Source: Psychrobacillus antarcticus (GTDB taxonomy: Bacteria > Bacillota > Bacilli > Bacillales_A > Planococcaceae). From it: a stretch of DNA of 64,000 bases. The notes under the pieces were generated by a model, which did not search any database, had not been told where the DNA came from, and saw nothing but the letters and a program-made list of their open reading frames with translations. Numbering within the stretch: the stretch's first letter is position 1; each line of letters starts with the position of its first letter. Below, one piece after another: positions 7,958-17,705 of the stretch. Location: positions 1-64,000 of the forward strand of contig NZ_JAIZDB010000009.1 of assembly GCF_029533155.1 (NCBI RefSeq), written 5' to 3'. A program made the translations under genes and the position numbers.

Positions 7958-9327
7958 CAAAATTATGGGGAGGCAGATTTCAAAAATCTGCCGAACAATG
8001 GGTCGATGAATTTGGAGCATCCATCGGGTTCGACCAAACATTAGTAATGGAAGATCTAGATGGAAGTATGGCGCATGTTCAAATGCTTGGGGACTGCAAT
8101 ATACTACCATCTGAAGATGTTCAAAGTATTCTAGGTGGCCTTGTTCAATTAAAAAAACTAGCAACGGAAAACAAATTAGAGTTTTCCGTTGCCAATGAAG
8201 ATATTCACTTGAACTTAGAAAAAATGTTAATCGATTTAGTCGGGCCAGTTGGTGGTAAGCTGCATACTGGGCGTAGCCGTAACGATCAAGTAGCGACAGA
8301 TATGCATCTGTTTTTGAAAAATAGAGTAGTTGAAATAATCGAGTTAATAGAACTTTTTCAACAAACAATCATTGCACAAGCTGAAACGCATGTGGAAACA
8401 CTTGCACCAGGCTACACTCATTTACAGCGTGCGCAACCCATTTCATTTGCTCACCATTTAATGGCATATTTCTGGATGCTAGAACGTGACAAAGATCGTT
8501 ATAAAGATTCCTTAAAGCGTATTGATATTTCACCACTTGGAGCAGGTGCACTTGCAGGGACAACCTTCCCGATAGATCGCAAGCTATCAGCAGAGTATCT
8601 TGGCTTTGCCAATGTCTATGCAAATAGTATGGATGCAGTTAGTGACCGTGATTTTATCGTGGAATTTTTAAGTAATTCTTCCATGTTGATGGCTCATTTA
8701 TCCCGATTTGCCGAAGAAATAATTTTATGGTCTAGTGCTGAATTTAATTTTATTGAACTGGATGATTCTTTTTCAACTGGTTCTAGTATTATGCCCCAAA
8801 AGAAAAACCCTGATATGGCCGAGCTAATTCGTGGGAAAACAGGCCGTGTTTATGGAAATCTTATGGGATTACTAACCGTGATTAAGGGACTTCCACTTGC
8901 TTACAACAAAGATATGCAAGAAGACAAAGAAGGTATGTTCGATACTGTGCATACAATCGTTGGATCATTGAAAATTTTTGAAGGAATGGTTCGTACAATG
9001 GATGTTCATACAGAACGATTGTATGATACTGTCCATAAAGACTTTTCAAATGCAACAGAGCTTGCTGACTATTTAGCTGCAAAAGGACTTCCGTTCCGTG
9101 AAGCACATGAAGTAACTGGTAAATTAGTATTCCTATGTATTCAACGTGGCTATTTCTTGCTAGATTTACCACTGGAGGATCTCCAGGAAGCAAACAGTTT
9201 GATCGAGTCAGATATATACGATGTATTATCACCATTAGCCGCAGTAAGAAGAAGAAATTCGCTAGGTGGAACTGGTTTCGATCAAGTAAACATTCAAATT
9301 GCAGAAGCAAAGACGCGATTAGCATAA
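7954..9327 (+). CDS. argH: Argininosuccinate lyase
   Basis: Splits argininosuccinate into arginine and fumarate. The 457 aa protein begins MTKLWGGRF; a longer frame exists but this ATG aligns with the family and has AGAAGGTG upstream. The fumarase/aspartase signature [11 protein letters not shown] with the catalytic serine loop is at residues 276-286, and [13 protein letters not shown] and TPLQ-like [14 protein letters not shown] are intact. Arginine synthesis is thus finished by this pair; the earlier genes lie elsewhere. A strong terminator follows. Confidence 0.97.
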   Translation: MTKLWGGRFQKSAEQWVDEFGASIGFDQTLVMEDLDGSMAHVQMLGDCNILPSEDVQSILGGLVQLKKLATENKLEFSVANEDIHLNLEKMLIDLVGPVGGKLHTGRSRNDQVATDMHLFLKNRVVEIIELIELFQQTIIAQAETHVETLAPGYTHLQRAQPISFAHHLMAYFWMLERDKDRYKDSLKRIDISPLGAGALAGTTFPIDRKLSAEYLGFANVYANSMDAVSDRDFIVEFLSNSSMLMAHLSRFAEEIILWSSAEFNFIELDDSFSTGSSIMPQKKNPDMAELIRGKTGRVYGNLMGLLTVIKGLPLAYNKDMQEDKEGMFDTVHTIVGSLKIFEGMVRTMDVHTERLYDTVHKDFSNATELADYLAAKGLPFREAHEVTGKLVFLCIQRGYFLLDLPLEDLQEANSLIESDIYDVLSPLAAVRRRNSLGGTGFDQVNIQIAEAKTRLA

Positions 9328-9336
9328 TCTAATAGA

Positions 9337-9380
9337 ACCTGCAGACACTCGTTTTAATACGAAATAGTCTGCAGGTTTTT
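9337..9380 (+). terminator. Intrinsic terminator after argGH
   Basis: ACCTGCAGAC and GTCTGCAGGT form a perfect ten-pair stem followed by TTTTT. Confidence 0.9.
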
Positions 9381-9440
9381 AAATCACTTCATAAATTGTT
9401 CAATAATGGAACGAGTAATCTAATCTTCCACTATAATTAA

Positions 9441-9469
9441 TTGACATTTTAGAATTTTATATTTATAGT
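9441..9469 (+). promoter_or_regulatory. Sigma-A promoter of the GH65 / sugar importer locus
   Basis: TTGACA, 17 bases, TATAGT: consensus -35 and a good -10. The predicted start near 9476 falls on the cre-like site and upstream of three operator palindromes. Confidence 0.7.
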
Positions 9470-9475
9470 TGGAGA

Positions 9476-9489
9476 TGTAAAGGCTTACA
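9476..9489. promoter_or_regulatory. cre-like CcpA site at the GH65 locus promoter
   Basis: TGTAAAGGCTTACA matches the catabolite-responsive consensus TGWAANCGNTNWCA at all but one base (G for C at position 7). It lies at the predicted transcription start, a position where CcpA represses. Inferred from sequence only. Confidence 0.5.
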
Positions 9490-9506
9490 TTTTATTATCT
9501 ACTACT

Positions 9507-9581
9507 AAAACGTTTTTGAAGAATGTTCATAATGACTTCTCCATAAAACGTTTTTATTTTTTTATAAAACTAAAACGTTTT
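9507..9581. promoter_or_regulatory. Three AAAACGTTTT operators (LacI-family type)
   Basis: The exact ten-base palindrome AAAACGTTTT occurs at 9507-9516, 9545-9554 and 9572-9581. A central CG in an AT palindrome is the usual LacI/GalR-family operator style. The LacI-type regulator at 15945-16964 in the same locus is the natural candidate to bind them. Confidence 0.65.
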
Positions 9582-9624
9582 CGTAACTTTATACATAGAC
9601 TTTCGGAAAGGGGATTTTAGTCAC

Positions 9625-11997
9625 ATGATAAATTATTCGCATGGTAAAGGAGATCTTGAAAATTGGATTATTTCGGAAGAGGCATTTCAACCAGATACAC
9701 TTGGGAAAAGTGAAGCAATTATGTACCTTGGTAATGGTTATATGGGATTGCGCTCCGCGACTGAAGAACCTTATATGAAAGAAGTAAGGAATTTGTTTGT
9801 TAGTGGTACTTTTAACAAAGCAGAAGAAAATGAAGTAACAGAATTGCCAAACTTAGCGGATGTAACGAGGTTAGATATACGGGTAGACGGTGACCGATTC
9901 AGCCTGGAATTTGGAAAAACAAAGGAATATATAAAACAATTAAATATTAAAACAGCAGAGTTGAGAAGATATTTTGTGTGGACATCTCCAAAAGGAAAAG
10001 TACTGCAGTTTGAATTTAAACGATTTGTGTCTTTAAATAATTTACATTTAATAGGCATGAAAATGTGTGTTAAAAGCTTATCAGATCCTGTTCAAATTTC
10101 TTTTGATACTGGTATTGATGCACAAATGAGTAATTCAGGCTCGCAGCATTTTCTAGAAGGTGAGCGGAGAATTTTTGATAAAAAGGAAATTCTGCTTGTC
10201 CAAACAACCAATGAGTCCAAAATAGATGTGGTTATTAATTCGACTCACAAAATTACGGTTAATAATGTGGAAAGAATCGATGAACCAGAAATGAACATGA
10301 CCCGTAGAAAAGTATGGCTTACTTATGATTTTAATCTTCAGCCGAACGACAAGCTGGAAGTGGAAAAGCTTACAACAGTATATACGAGTCGTGATAAAGA
10401 CCAAGATAATGCAGGATATACAATTGAGCAGCTTCGAGAAAAATCATTAAATGATTTACGGAATTGTTCGATGCAAGGATATGATTCACTGTTTCATTCA
10501 CATAAAGAAGCATGGAATAAGAGCATATGGAATTCATATGCATTAGAGATTGATAGTGAAAATCCGTATGATCAGCTTGCATTGCGATTCTCCCAATATC
10601 ATTTAACGATTATGGCTCCCGCCCATGATGAGCGAATGGGAATTGCTGCAAAAGGTTTAAGTGGAGAAGGCTATAAGGGGCATTCTTTTTGGGATACAGA
10701 AATTTTTATACTTCCATTTTTCACTTTTTCCAATCCAAAAGTTGCAAAATCACTTTTAACTTATCGCTATTATGTTCTAGAAGGCGCTAGAAAAAAGGCC
10801 TTTGAAAATGGATATAGTGGGGCCATGTATCCTTGGGAGTCGGCTTGGCCAACTGACGGAGAAGTAACTCCTAAACTTGGGGACATCGATATTGTTACAG
10901 GAGAGCAAACGAGAATTTGGTCGGGATTTATTGAACAACATATTTCTGCTGATATTGCCTTTGCAGTTTACCAATACTTTAATGTGACAGCTGATCAAGA
11001 ATTTATGAATCACTATGGTTATGAAATGATTTTTGAAACGGCAAGTTTCTGGGCAAGTCGTCTTGAGTGGAATGAAGTTAAGCAAGAATACCATATTAAT
11101 AATGTAATAGGTCCTGATGAATATAAAGAGCATGTAAACAACAATGCTTTTACGAATTATATGGCTTTTTTCAACTTGAAACTAGCAATTCGCTATTACG
11201 TTACATTAATGAAAGAAAACTCCAGTTTAATAGAAAAATTGACTATAAAATTAGATTTGGAAACAGCTTACCAAACTTGGCAAACGAAAGCAGAGAAAAT
11301 ATATTTACCACAGCCGCGTGAAGAAGATTTAGTAATTCCTCAAGATGATACTTACTTAAGTTTAAAAGAAATTGACCTGACAAAATATAAAAAACAAGAA
11401 AAACTAAGAACAATATATCGAGACTATAATCCAGAACAGATTAATAACCTTCAAGTTACGAAACAAGCAGATACGTTACTTTTGTTTTACCTGTTACAGC
11501 AAACTTTTTTACAGGAAGATATTCATCTATCAACTTCTATTAAAGAGGCCAACTTCTATTATTATGAGGCGAAAACCTTACATGATTCTTCGTTAAGTTT
11601 GGCAACCCACTCTATTCTAGCAAATGACATAGGTGACACAGAGTTAGCTTATTCGCTATTTAGGAAATCTACAGAAGTAGATTTAGGACCACGAATGAAC
11701 ACATCAGATGATGGTATTCACGCGGCATCTACCGGTGGAATTTGGAAAGCAACCATCTTTGGCTTTGCTGGATTGAGACTCGTAGATGGGAAGCTTCGTA
11801 TAAATCCGAAATTACCAAAACAGTGGAATCATATGAAGTTCACGATTTATTGGCAAGGTCAACCAATTACCTTATTCCTTACTGCTACTACTTTATCTAT
11901 AAAAGTAGAAAACAAGAAAAAAATAGAATTTGAGATATATGGTCAACACTATGAGTGTGATGATGTATTAAAAATAGATTTTGAATACCAAAACTAG
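9625..11997 (+). CDS. GH65 alpha-glucoside phosphorylase (first of two)
   Basis: A 790 aa glycoside hydrolase family 65 enzyme. Family members cleave alpha-linked glucosides (maltose, trehalose, kojibiose, nigerose and others) with phosphate to give beta-glucose 1-phosphate. N-terminal beta-sandwich with GNGYMGLR; (alpha/alpha)6 barrel with GLSGEGYKGHSFWDTE; general acid Glu499 in GPDEY; phosphate-loop motifs KQADT and HDSSLS (from His653). The barrel segment MYPWESAWP differs from the FPWR form in the second GH65 here, so the two probably differ in bond or acceptor specificity. It is the first gene after the locus promoter and operators. Product cytoplasmic; exact substrate not assignable. 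Confidence 0.88.
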   Translation: MINYSHGKGDLENWIISEEAFQPDTLGKSEAIMYLGNGYMGLRSATEEPYMKEVRNLFVSGTFNKAEENEVTELPNLADVTRLDIRVDGDRFSLEFGKTKEYIKQLNIKTAELRRYFVWTSPKGKVLQFEFKRFVSLNNLHLIGMKMCVKSLSDPVQISFDTGIDAQMSNSGSQHFLEGERRIFDKKEILLVQTTNESKIDVVINSTHKITVNNVERIDEPEMNMTRRKVWLTYDFNLQPNDKLEVEKLTTVYTSRDKDQDNAGYTIEQLREKSLNDLRNCSMQGYDSLFHSHKEAWNKSIWNSYALEIDSENPYDQLALRFSQYHLTIMAPAHDERMGIAAKGLSGEGYKGHSFWDTEIFILPFFTFSNPKVAKSLLTYRYYVLEGARKKAFENGYSGAMYPWESAWPTDGEVTPKLGDIDIVTGEQTRIWSGFIEQHISADIAFAVYQYFNVTADQEFMNHYGYEMIFETASFWASRLEWNEVKQEYHINNVIGPDEYKEHVNNNAFTNYMAFFNLKLAIRYYVTLMKENSSLIEKLTIKLDLETAYQTWQTKAEKIYLPQPREEDLVIPQDDTYLSLKEIDLTKYKKQEKLRTIYRDYNPEQINNLQVTKQADTLLLFYLLQQTFLQEDIHLSTSIKEANFYYYEAKTLHDSSLSLATHSILANDIGDTELAYSLFRKSTEVDLGPRMNTSDDGIHAASTGGIWKATIFGFAGLRLVDGKLRINPKLPKQWNHMKFTIYWQGQPITLFLTATTLSIKVENKKKIEFEIYGQHYECDDVLKIDFEYQN

Positions 11998-12064
11998 GTA
12001 GTTATAAAATGATTTTTCATTTTATTCACTATAGAAATTCAAATCGTAGGGGGAGGAATTTAAT

Positions 12065-13327
12065 ATGAAGTTTCAAAAAAGAACACGGAGTAGTCTATTT
12101 ATTATCGCTTTGTTATTGCTTTTAGCAGCTTGTAGTGACAGTGATGAAGGGTCAACAGGGAAAGAAAGTAATGGGGATAGTGATAAAGCTTCAACTCAAA
12201 AAATTACTATTTTCCAAAGTAAAGTGGAAATATCCGATCAATTAGAAGCGCTAGCAGAGGAATATACTTCTGAAACTGGTGTTGAAGTGGAAGTATGGGG
12301 AACAACAGGAGATGATTACTTTGAACAATTGCAAATTCGTTTGAATAGTGATCAAGGTCCATCTATATTCAGTCTTCAAAATGTAATGGAAGCTGAAAAA
12401 ATGAAATCTTATGTAGCCGATTTATCTTCGGAAGGATATGCAAAAGACATTGCTCCAGGAATGGAATTAAAGGTAGATGACAAAATTGTCGGAGTTCCTT
12501 ATGGAGTAGAAGGATTTGGATTAGTTTATAACAAAGATTTAGTGAAACCGGAAGATATTGCAGATTATGATTCTTTTGTTAGCACTTTAGAAAAGTTTAA
12601 AGCTGACGGTATTACTGGACTTGGCCTATCTAAGGAAGCATATTTCTTAATTGGGCATATTAGTAACTATCCATTTTCTTTGCAAAGCGACCACTATGAA
12701 TTTATCGATAAGCTAACAAGTGGTGATGTAACAATGGCAGAAACGAAAGAATTTCAAGAGTTCGGTAAATTTATGGAAGCTATAAAAGTAAACACACCAA
12801 GTCCTTTAGATGTGACATATGACAAAGAAGTTGGTGACTTTGCCGCTGGAAAATCAGCAATGATTCATCAGGGTAACTGGGCTTATGGGATGCTTTCAGA
12901 TTTTGATATAGATTTTGAAGTAGGAATGCTGCCATTCCCATTGATGGGTACTGATAAATTAGCAGTTGGTGTAGGAAATAACTGGGCAGTCAATGGGAAA
13001 AAAGATGAAGCGGAAACGAAAGCAGCAAAAGACTTTTTAAATTGGATGTTTACAAGTGAAACAGGTCACAGATACATTGTAGAGGAATTTGGATTTGTTC
13101 CTGCGCTTACAAATATCGAAGCTAATGACTTAGATTCACTTTCTCAAGACGTATTAAACGCATCCAATAGTGGGCAGACAATTCCTTGGGCACAAAATTA
13201 TTACCCAGCGAATATTGTTCCAAATGATTTTGCTCCAAAAGCAGAAGAATTCTTTTTAACTAAAGATATGACTGGCCAAGAATTTATAGAAAACTTAGAT
13301 GATGCTTGGAAAAACGCTGTAAAATAG
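12065..13327 (+). CDS. Sugar ABC transporter substrate-binding lipoprotein
   Basis: A 420 aa extracellular solute-binding protein, family 1. The signal peptide is basic then hydrophobic and ends in a lipobox LLAAC, giving a lipidated Cys23 and a serine-rich linker. The rest is a typical two-lobe sugar-binding protein. It should capture the oligosaccharide for the two permeases downstream. GGGGGAGG precedes the ATG. A stem-loop separates it from the permeases. Confidence 0.92.
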   Translation: MKFQKRTRSSLFIIALLLLLAACSDSDEGSTGKESNGDSDKASTQKITIFQSKVEISDQLEALAEEYTSETGVEVEVWGTTGDDYFEQLQIRLNSDQGPSIFSLQNVMEAEKMKSYVADLSSEGYAKDIAPGMELKVDDKIVGVPYGVEGFGLVYNKDLVKPEDIADYDSFVSTLEKFKADGITGLGLSKEAYFLIGHISNYPFSLQSDHYEFIDKLTSGDVTMAETKEFQEFGKFMEAIKVNTPSPLDVTYDKEVGDFAAGKSAMIHQGNWAYGMLSDFDIDFEVGMLPFPLMGTDKLAVGVGNNWAVNGKKDEAETKAAKDFLNWMFTSETGHRYIVEEFGFVPALTNIEANDLDSLSQDVLNASNSGQTIPWAQNYYPANIVPNDFAPKAEEFFLTKDMTGQEFIENLDDAWKNAVK

Positions 13328-13360
13328 TTTAATTTCACTACGAAGATAGATTAATAAAGT

Positions 13361-13387
13361 CTGGGCATACATTTTATGGGTGCCCAG
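13361..13387 (+). terminator. Intercistronic stem-loop after the binding-protein gene
   Basis: CTGGGCA and TGCCCAG pair around a 13-base loop, with no T-run after it. Such hairpins after binding-protein genes commonly stabilise the upstream mRNA or reduce read-through to the permeases. Attenuator or processing element rather than full terminator. Confidence 0.55.
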
Positions 13388-13436
13388 TAGTTACTTATTC
13401 AATCCATTTATAAACTATTAAATAGGAGTGTTTGAC

Positions 13437-14312
13437 ATGCAAAATAAACATAATAAAGGCTGGTATTTATTATTTACTGCACCGCTAATTATTATTTTCT
13501 TGACAGTAGTAGTCATTCCATTTGTTATTGGAATATATTATTCCTTCTTTAGTTGGGATGGTATTGCAGCTAATCCAAAAGTGTTTGTTGGCTTTGATAA
13601 TTTTATCAAATTATTTAGTGATACACGTTTTCTTGAATCTACATGGAAGACGACTTTCTTCACCATATTAGCCGTTATTTCCGTAAATGTAGTTGGCCTT
13701 GTTTTTGCACTCTTGGTGACATCAAAACTTAGAACGTCAAATATTGCACGTACGATGGTGTTTATGCCCTACTTGATCGGCGGATTAATATTAGGATATA
13801 TTTGGCAGTTTATTTTCTTAGATGTTTTTACATTAATAGGGGAAGTAACTGGTTTTGAAAAAGTCTTTTTTAATTGGCTAATCGATATGGATTTTGCCTT
13901 ATATGCTTTGGTTTTCGTTTTTACTTGGCAAATGGCAGGATATATTATGATTATTTATATCGCAGGGATACAAAGTATACCTAACGAAGTAATGGAAGCA
14001 TCCATGATTGATGGTGCAAGTTGGTGGCAAAGGTTAAAAAATATTACCTTCCCTTTGTTAATGCCTGCTTTTACGATTAGCTTATTTTTAACGCTTTCCT
14101 CAGCATTTAAAATCTACGATGTCAACCTATCTTTAACGGGTGGGGGACCTGCAAATTCTACTGAAATGTTTGCGATGAACATTTATAATGAAATTTTTGG
14201 TTATGGTAATTATGGCTATGGTCAGGCTAAGGCAATCATCTTCTTCTTCATAGTAGCTGGAATCACTCTGACGCAAGTTTATATTACGAAAAAGAGGGAG
14301 GTAGAATTGTAA
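13437..14312 (+). CDS. Sugar ABC transporter permease, MalF type
   Basis: A 291 aa inner-membrane permease of the carbohydrate uptake (CUT1) family with six predicted membrane segments. The ATPase-contacting EAA loop is visible as EVMEASMIDGASWWQRLKN. The ATG at 13437 has TAGGAG eight bases upstream; an upstream in-frame GTG would sit inside that site. Its stop codon overlaps the next ATG by one base, so the two permeases are made together as a heterodimer. Confidence 0.92.
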   Translation: MQNKHNKGWYLLFTAPLIIIFLTVVVIPFVIGIYYSFFSWDGIAANPKVFVGFDNFIKLFSDTRFLESTWKTTFFTILAVISVNVVGLVFALLVTSKLRTSNIARTMVFMPYLIGGLILGYIWQFIFLDVFTLIGEVTGFEKVFFNWLIDMDFALYALVFVFTWQMAGYIMIIYIAGIQSIPNEVMEASMIDGASWWQRLKNITFPLLMPAFTISLFLTLSSAFKIYDVNLSLTGGGPANSTEMFAMNIYNEIFGYGNYGYGQAKAIIFFFIVAGITLTQVYITKKREVEL

Positions 14313-15148
14313 TGAAAAAGTTTTATAAAATTTTAAAAGAGTTTTTACTACTTATTGCAGCGCTTTTCTTTCTATCTCCCGTTTATATAATTATTGTCAA
14401 TTCATTTAAAGATCGACAGGAATTATATGAAAATGTTTTAGCACTTCCGAAAGAATTCAGTTTCCAATATTATATAGAAGCAATGGATAAAATGAATTTT
14501 ATGACTGCACTTGGTAATTCATTATATATAACTATTCTTTCTGTTCTAATAATAGTTATATTATCTTCTATGACCGCTTGGATGCTAGCTAGAACAGATA
14601 ATAAGTTAAGTAAAATTATTTTTATGGTTTTCATTGCAACGATGCTCATTCCTTTTCAAACATTAATGATGCCTTTAATGCAATTCATGAGCACTATAAC
14701 TAATTCCTTACATATTCCAATGATTAATACACGAGAAGGGTTAATATTTATGCATATTGGTTTTAGTGCCAGTATTTCAGTCTTCTTATACCATGGATTT
14801 GTTAAGTCTATACCGATTACTTTAGAGGAAGCAGCTACAATCGATGGTGCATCGAAGTTTGGGGTTTTCTGGCGAGTTATTTTTCCGATTTTAAAACCAA
14901 TCACTGTGACAGTAATGATTTTAAATGTTATTAATATATGGAATGATTATTTACTGCCTTCGTTAACACTGACTGATAAGGGGCTTCGAACAATTCCACT
15001 TTCTACTTTTTATTTCTTTGGTGAATTTACGATTCAGTGGAACTTAGCGATGGCTGGCTTGATGCTAACAATCATTCCTGTTGTAATTTTCTATATACTT
15101 GCACAAAAACATATTATTAAAGGTATTGGGGAAGGGGCTGTAAAATAG
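14312..15148 (+). CDS. Sugar ABC transporter permease, MalG type
   Basis: The 278 aa partner permease of the CUT1 importer, with six predicted membrane helices. Its EAA loop is TLEEAATIDGASKFGVFWR, followed by IFPILKP. AGGGAGGTAG precedes the start inside the end of the upstream permease gene. No ATPase gene follows in the operon; the MsmX-type ATPase encoded at 21187-22284 can serve it (inference from B. subtilis, where MsmX energises several sugar importers). Confidence 0.92.
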   Translation: MKKFYKILKEFLLLIAALFFLSPVYIIIVNSFKDRQELYENVLALPKEFSFQYYIEAMDKMNFMTALGNSLYITILSVLIIVILSSMTAWMLARTDNKLSKIIFMVFIATMLIPFQTLMMPLMQFMSTITNSLHIPMINTREGLIFMHIGFSASISVFLYHGFVKSIPITLEEAATIDGASKFGVFWRVIFPILKPITVTVMILNVINIWNDYLLPSLTLTDKGLRTIPLSTFYFFGEFTIQWNLAMAGLMLTIIPVVIFYILAQKHIIKGIGEGAVK

Positions 15149-15174
15149 AATTTATTTCTGTAGGAGGTTAGAAA

Positions 15175-15879
15175 ATGCGAGAGTTTTCAGGTTTTACAGG
15201 AGTACTTTATAGTACAACAGAATGGATTATGCGATTTTCTGTTGTGAACATTTTATGGTTTACGATCAATCTTCCTATTGTGATCATTTTATTAAGTTTA
15301 TACGTTAATAACTTTAGTATGGAGTTTGTAATTTACTTTGTACCTTTACTACTACTAATCCCTCTATTATTTGTCCCAAGCACGATGGGGTTGTTTGCAA
15401 TGGCGCGTGATTGGGTGATGAAGTTAGATCATCCATCTCTAACGAGAGCGTATTTTTCTCATATGAAATCTAATTACAAAAAAAGTGTTTTGGCTGGTAT
15501 AATTTTGACCTTCATATGGCTAATTTGGATAATCGATTTCTACTTTTTTAGAAATCAAAGTGATTTGTTGTTAATTGTATTTTCAATTGTGGGACTTGTG
15601 TTATTTGTATGTACTATTAACTTTTTTTCACTGCATGTGCATTTTCATATGAACATTCGAGAAATGCTAAAGAACACATTTTTTATAACGTTTGGAAGTC
15701 CTTTATTATTCTTGGGAATACTACTTAGCAATGGAATATTATTTTACTTAAGTGCTACCAAGCTTATTTTTCTTCTCCCACTTTTTACGGGATCATTAAG
15801 TGCTTATGTAGCTTTTGCTTTATTTTATAGTTTTTCATTGAAGATACAAGAAAAAGCTCTAACCAATAAAAGTACTTAA
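15175..15879 (+). CDS. YesL-like (DUF624) membrane protein
   Basis: A 234 aa integral membrane protein with about five hydrophobic segments, resembling the YesL/DUF624 family. These genes are found repeatedly within Gram-positive CUT1 sugar-importer operons. The conserved early region LYSTTEWIMRFSVVNILWF and the basic MARDWV loop fit the family. Role unknown; an accessory to uptake is inferred from position. TAGGAGG is well placed before the ATG, 26 bases after the permease stop. Confidence 0.7.
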   Translation: MREFSGFTGVLYSTTEWIMRFSVVNILWFTINLPIVIILLSLYVNNFSMEFVIYFVPLLLLIPLLFVPSTMGLFAMARDWVMKLDHPSLTRAYFSHMKSNYKKSVLAGIILTFIWLIWIIDFYFFRNQSDLLLIVFSIVGLVLFVCTINFFSLHVHFHMNIREMLKNTFFITFGSPLLFLGILLSNGILFYLSATKLIFLLPLFTGSLSAYVAFALFYSFSLKIQEKALTNKST

Positions 15880-15944
15880 ATATTGGAGATTTGGATAGTT
15901 ATAAGAATTTTTTACTTATTAAATTTAGGAAGTGATCTATAGAA

Positions 15945-16964
15945 GTGACTACTATAAAAGATGTTGCAAAAGAGGCTGGAGTATCGGTAAGTATTGTTTC
16001 AAAAGCCTTTAACAATTATACGGACGTTAATGAAAAAACAAGGCAAAGAATTTTCGAGATTGCCAACCGAATGGGCTATACTCCAAATATAATAGCTAAA
16101 AATTTATCTTCCAAAAAACAAATGACTATCGGCCTGATTTCATCTGGTGTTCTTAACAATAGTGAAAAAGATAATAATGCCTTTAATATATTCAAGGGAG
16201 TATATACAGCTGTTTCGACCAGTCAGTTTGAATTGTCCATTTACTTAATAGATTCACAGCGTCAGAAGAAAAAGAGCTATGCCCAGTATTGTCGAGAACG
16301 AAATATTGGCGGTGCACTGTTACAGGGAATACGTATAGACGATCCATACTATATGGAACTAATTGATACTAACATCCCTTGTGTGGTTCTCGACATTATA
16401 CCTGCAACAAATAATGGGTTAGTTGGAAGTGTTTCTATTGATAACGTAAAAGCTAGCAACGAAATTGCCTTGTATTTAATTGAAAATAATCATCGAGATA
16501 TTGCTTTGGTAGCAGGTAGAAAAGAAACCTATGTGAACTCAGAGCGGATTAAGGGAGTTCGAGAAGCATATAAGGACTATAGCTTAGAGCTAAACACTGA
16601 TGAGATTATGTATGCTGATTTTTCAGAGCAAGAAGCATATGAACTAGCAAGAGAATATTTGAAAACTAAGCGTCCTACTGCTTTTCTTTGTTTTAGCGAC
16701 CTAATGGCATTTGGAGTAATGAAGGCAGTTAAGGAAATTGGTTTGAAAATCCCAGACGATATATCTATTACTGGATTTGATGATCTGGTATTTAGTAGTT
16801 ACACAGACCCACAACTCACGACAATTGGCCAAGATTTTTTTGAAATTGGAAAAATGGCAGCGCAATTGCTCCAAGACTTAATGGAAAATAGACTAGATCA
16901 CAAACATGTAAATGTGGAACATCGATTAATACAACGGGGAAGTGTCAACACGCTTTCACCTTAG
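15945..16964 (+). CDS. LacI-family transcriptional regulator
   Basis: A 339 aa regulator. The N-terminal helix-turn-helix reads IKDVAKEAGVSVSIVSKAFN, followed by the hinge helix region NIIAKNLSSKK and a periplasmic-binding-protein-like effector domain ending ITGFDDLVFSSYTDPQLTT. It starts with GTG after AGGAAGTGAT. Being inside the sugar locus, it most likely represses the locus by binding the AAAACGTTTT palindromes at 9507-9581 and is released by an imported sugar or phosphosugar (inference). Confidence 0.9.
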   Translation: MTTIKDVAKEAGVSVSIVSKAFNNYTDVNEKTRQRIFEIANRMGYTPNIIAKNLSSKKQMTIGLISSGVLNNSEKDNNAFNIFKGVYTAVSTSQFELSIYLIDSQRQKKKSYAQYCRERNIGGALLQGIRIDDPYYMELIDTNIPCVVLDIIPATNNGLVGSVSIDNVKASNEIALYLIENNHRDIALVAGRKETYVNSERIKGVREAYKDYSLELNTDEIMYADFSEQEAYELAREYLKTKRPTAFLCFSDLMAFGVMKAVKEIGLKIPDDISITGFDDLVFSSYTDPQLTTIGQDFFEIGKMAAQLLQDLMENRLDHKHVNVEHRLIQRGSVNTLSP

Positions 16965-17016
16965 TTAGTACTTTCCCATTTTGTCTAATAATTTTTCTTA
17001 GAAAGGACAGGATTTA

Positions 17017-17694
17017 ATGTCTCAGTACCCAAAAGCCTTTATATATGATTTGGATGGCGTCATTACGGATACGGCAGAGTTTCACTATTTAGCATGGAAG
17101 AAACTCGCAGAGGAACTTGGTATCTCATTTGATAGACAGTTTAATGAAAAACTTAAAGGAATTAGCCGAATGGAGTCTCTTGAACTAATTCTACAATTGA
17201 ATGATTCATTGTTAAAGATGAGTAGTGAGGAAAAAGTAAGACTAGCAAGTAAAAAAAATGAATTTTATTTGGCATTAGCAGAATCCATAAACGAAGAAAA
17301 TATTTTGCCAGGAATTGAAGATTTACTAAAGGACAATAAAGAACAAAATATTAAAATTGCACTTGGTTCAGCAAGTGAAAATGCTAGAAATGTAGTAGAA
17401 AAACTTGCACTCACTAGTTACTTTGACTATATTGTGGATGCGTCGAAGGTTTCAAAGGGAAAACCGGATCCTGAAACGTTCACAACTGCTGCAGATTACT
17501 TTGGTATTCCTTATGCGGAGTGCATTGGAATTGAAGATGCAGCTGCTGGTATAGAAGCTATAAACAAAGCCAATATGTTCTCAGTTGGTGTTGGTTCCCA
17601 TGAGCATCTATCTCAGGCTGACTATTTAGTTGAAGATACTTCCAAGTTAGATTTTGAAGAAATAATGAAGAAATACAGCGATAAAAACAGCTGA
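17017..17694 (+). CDS. pgmB: Beta-phosphoglucomutase
   Basis: Converts beta-glucose 1-phosphate, the product of GH65 phosphorylases, to glucose 6-phosphate. The 225 aa HAD-family protein has the nucleophile motif YDLDGVITDTAEFHYLAWK, with D-x-D at residues 11-13, the cap motif KGISRMESLE, GSASENA, KGKPDPETF and GIEDAAAGIEAI. All are characteristic of beta-PGM rather than general HAD phosphatases. It lies 11 bases upstream of the second GH65 gene, so sugar cleavage and entry into glycolysis are co-expressed. Confidence 0.93.
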   Translation: MSQYPKAFIYDLDGVITDTAEFHYLAWKKLAEELGISFDRQFNEKLKGISRMESLELILQLNDSLLKMSSEEKVRLASKKNEFYLALAESINEENILPGIEDLLKDNKEQNIKIALGSASENARNVVEKLALTSYFDYIVDASKVSKGKPDPETFTTAADYFGIPYAECIGIEDAAAGIEAINKANMFSVGVGSHEHLSQADYLVEDTSKLDFEEIMKKYSDKNS

Positions 17695-17705
17695 GGTGAA
17701 ATTTA

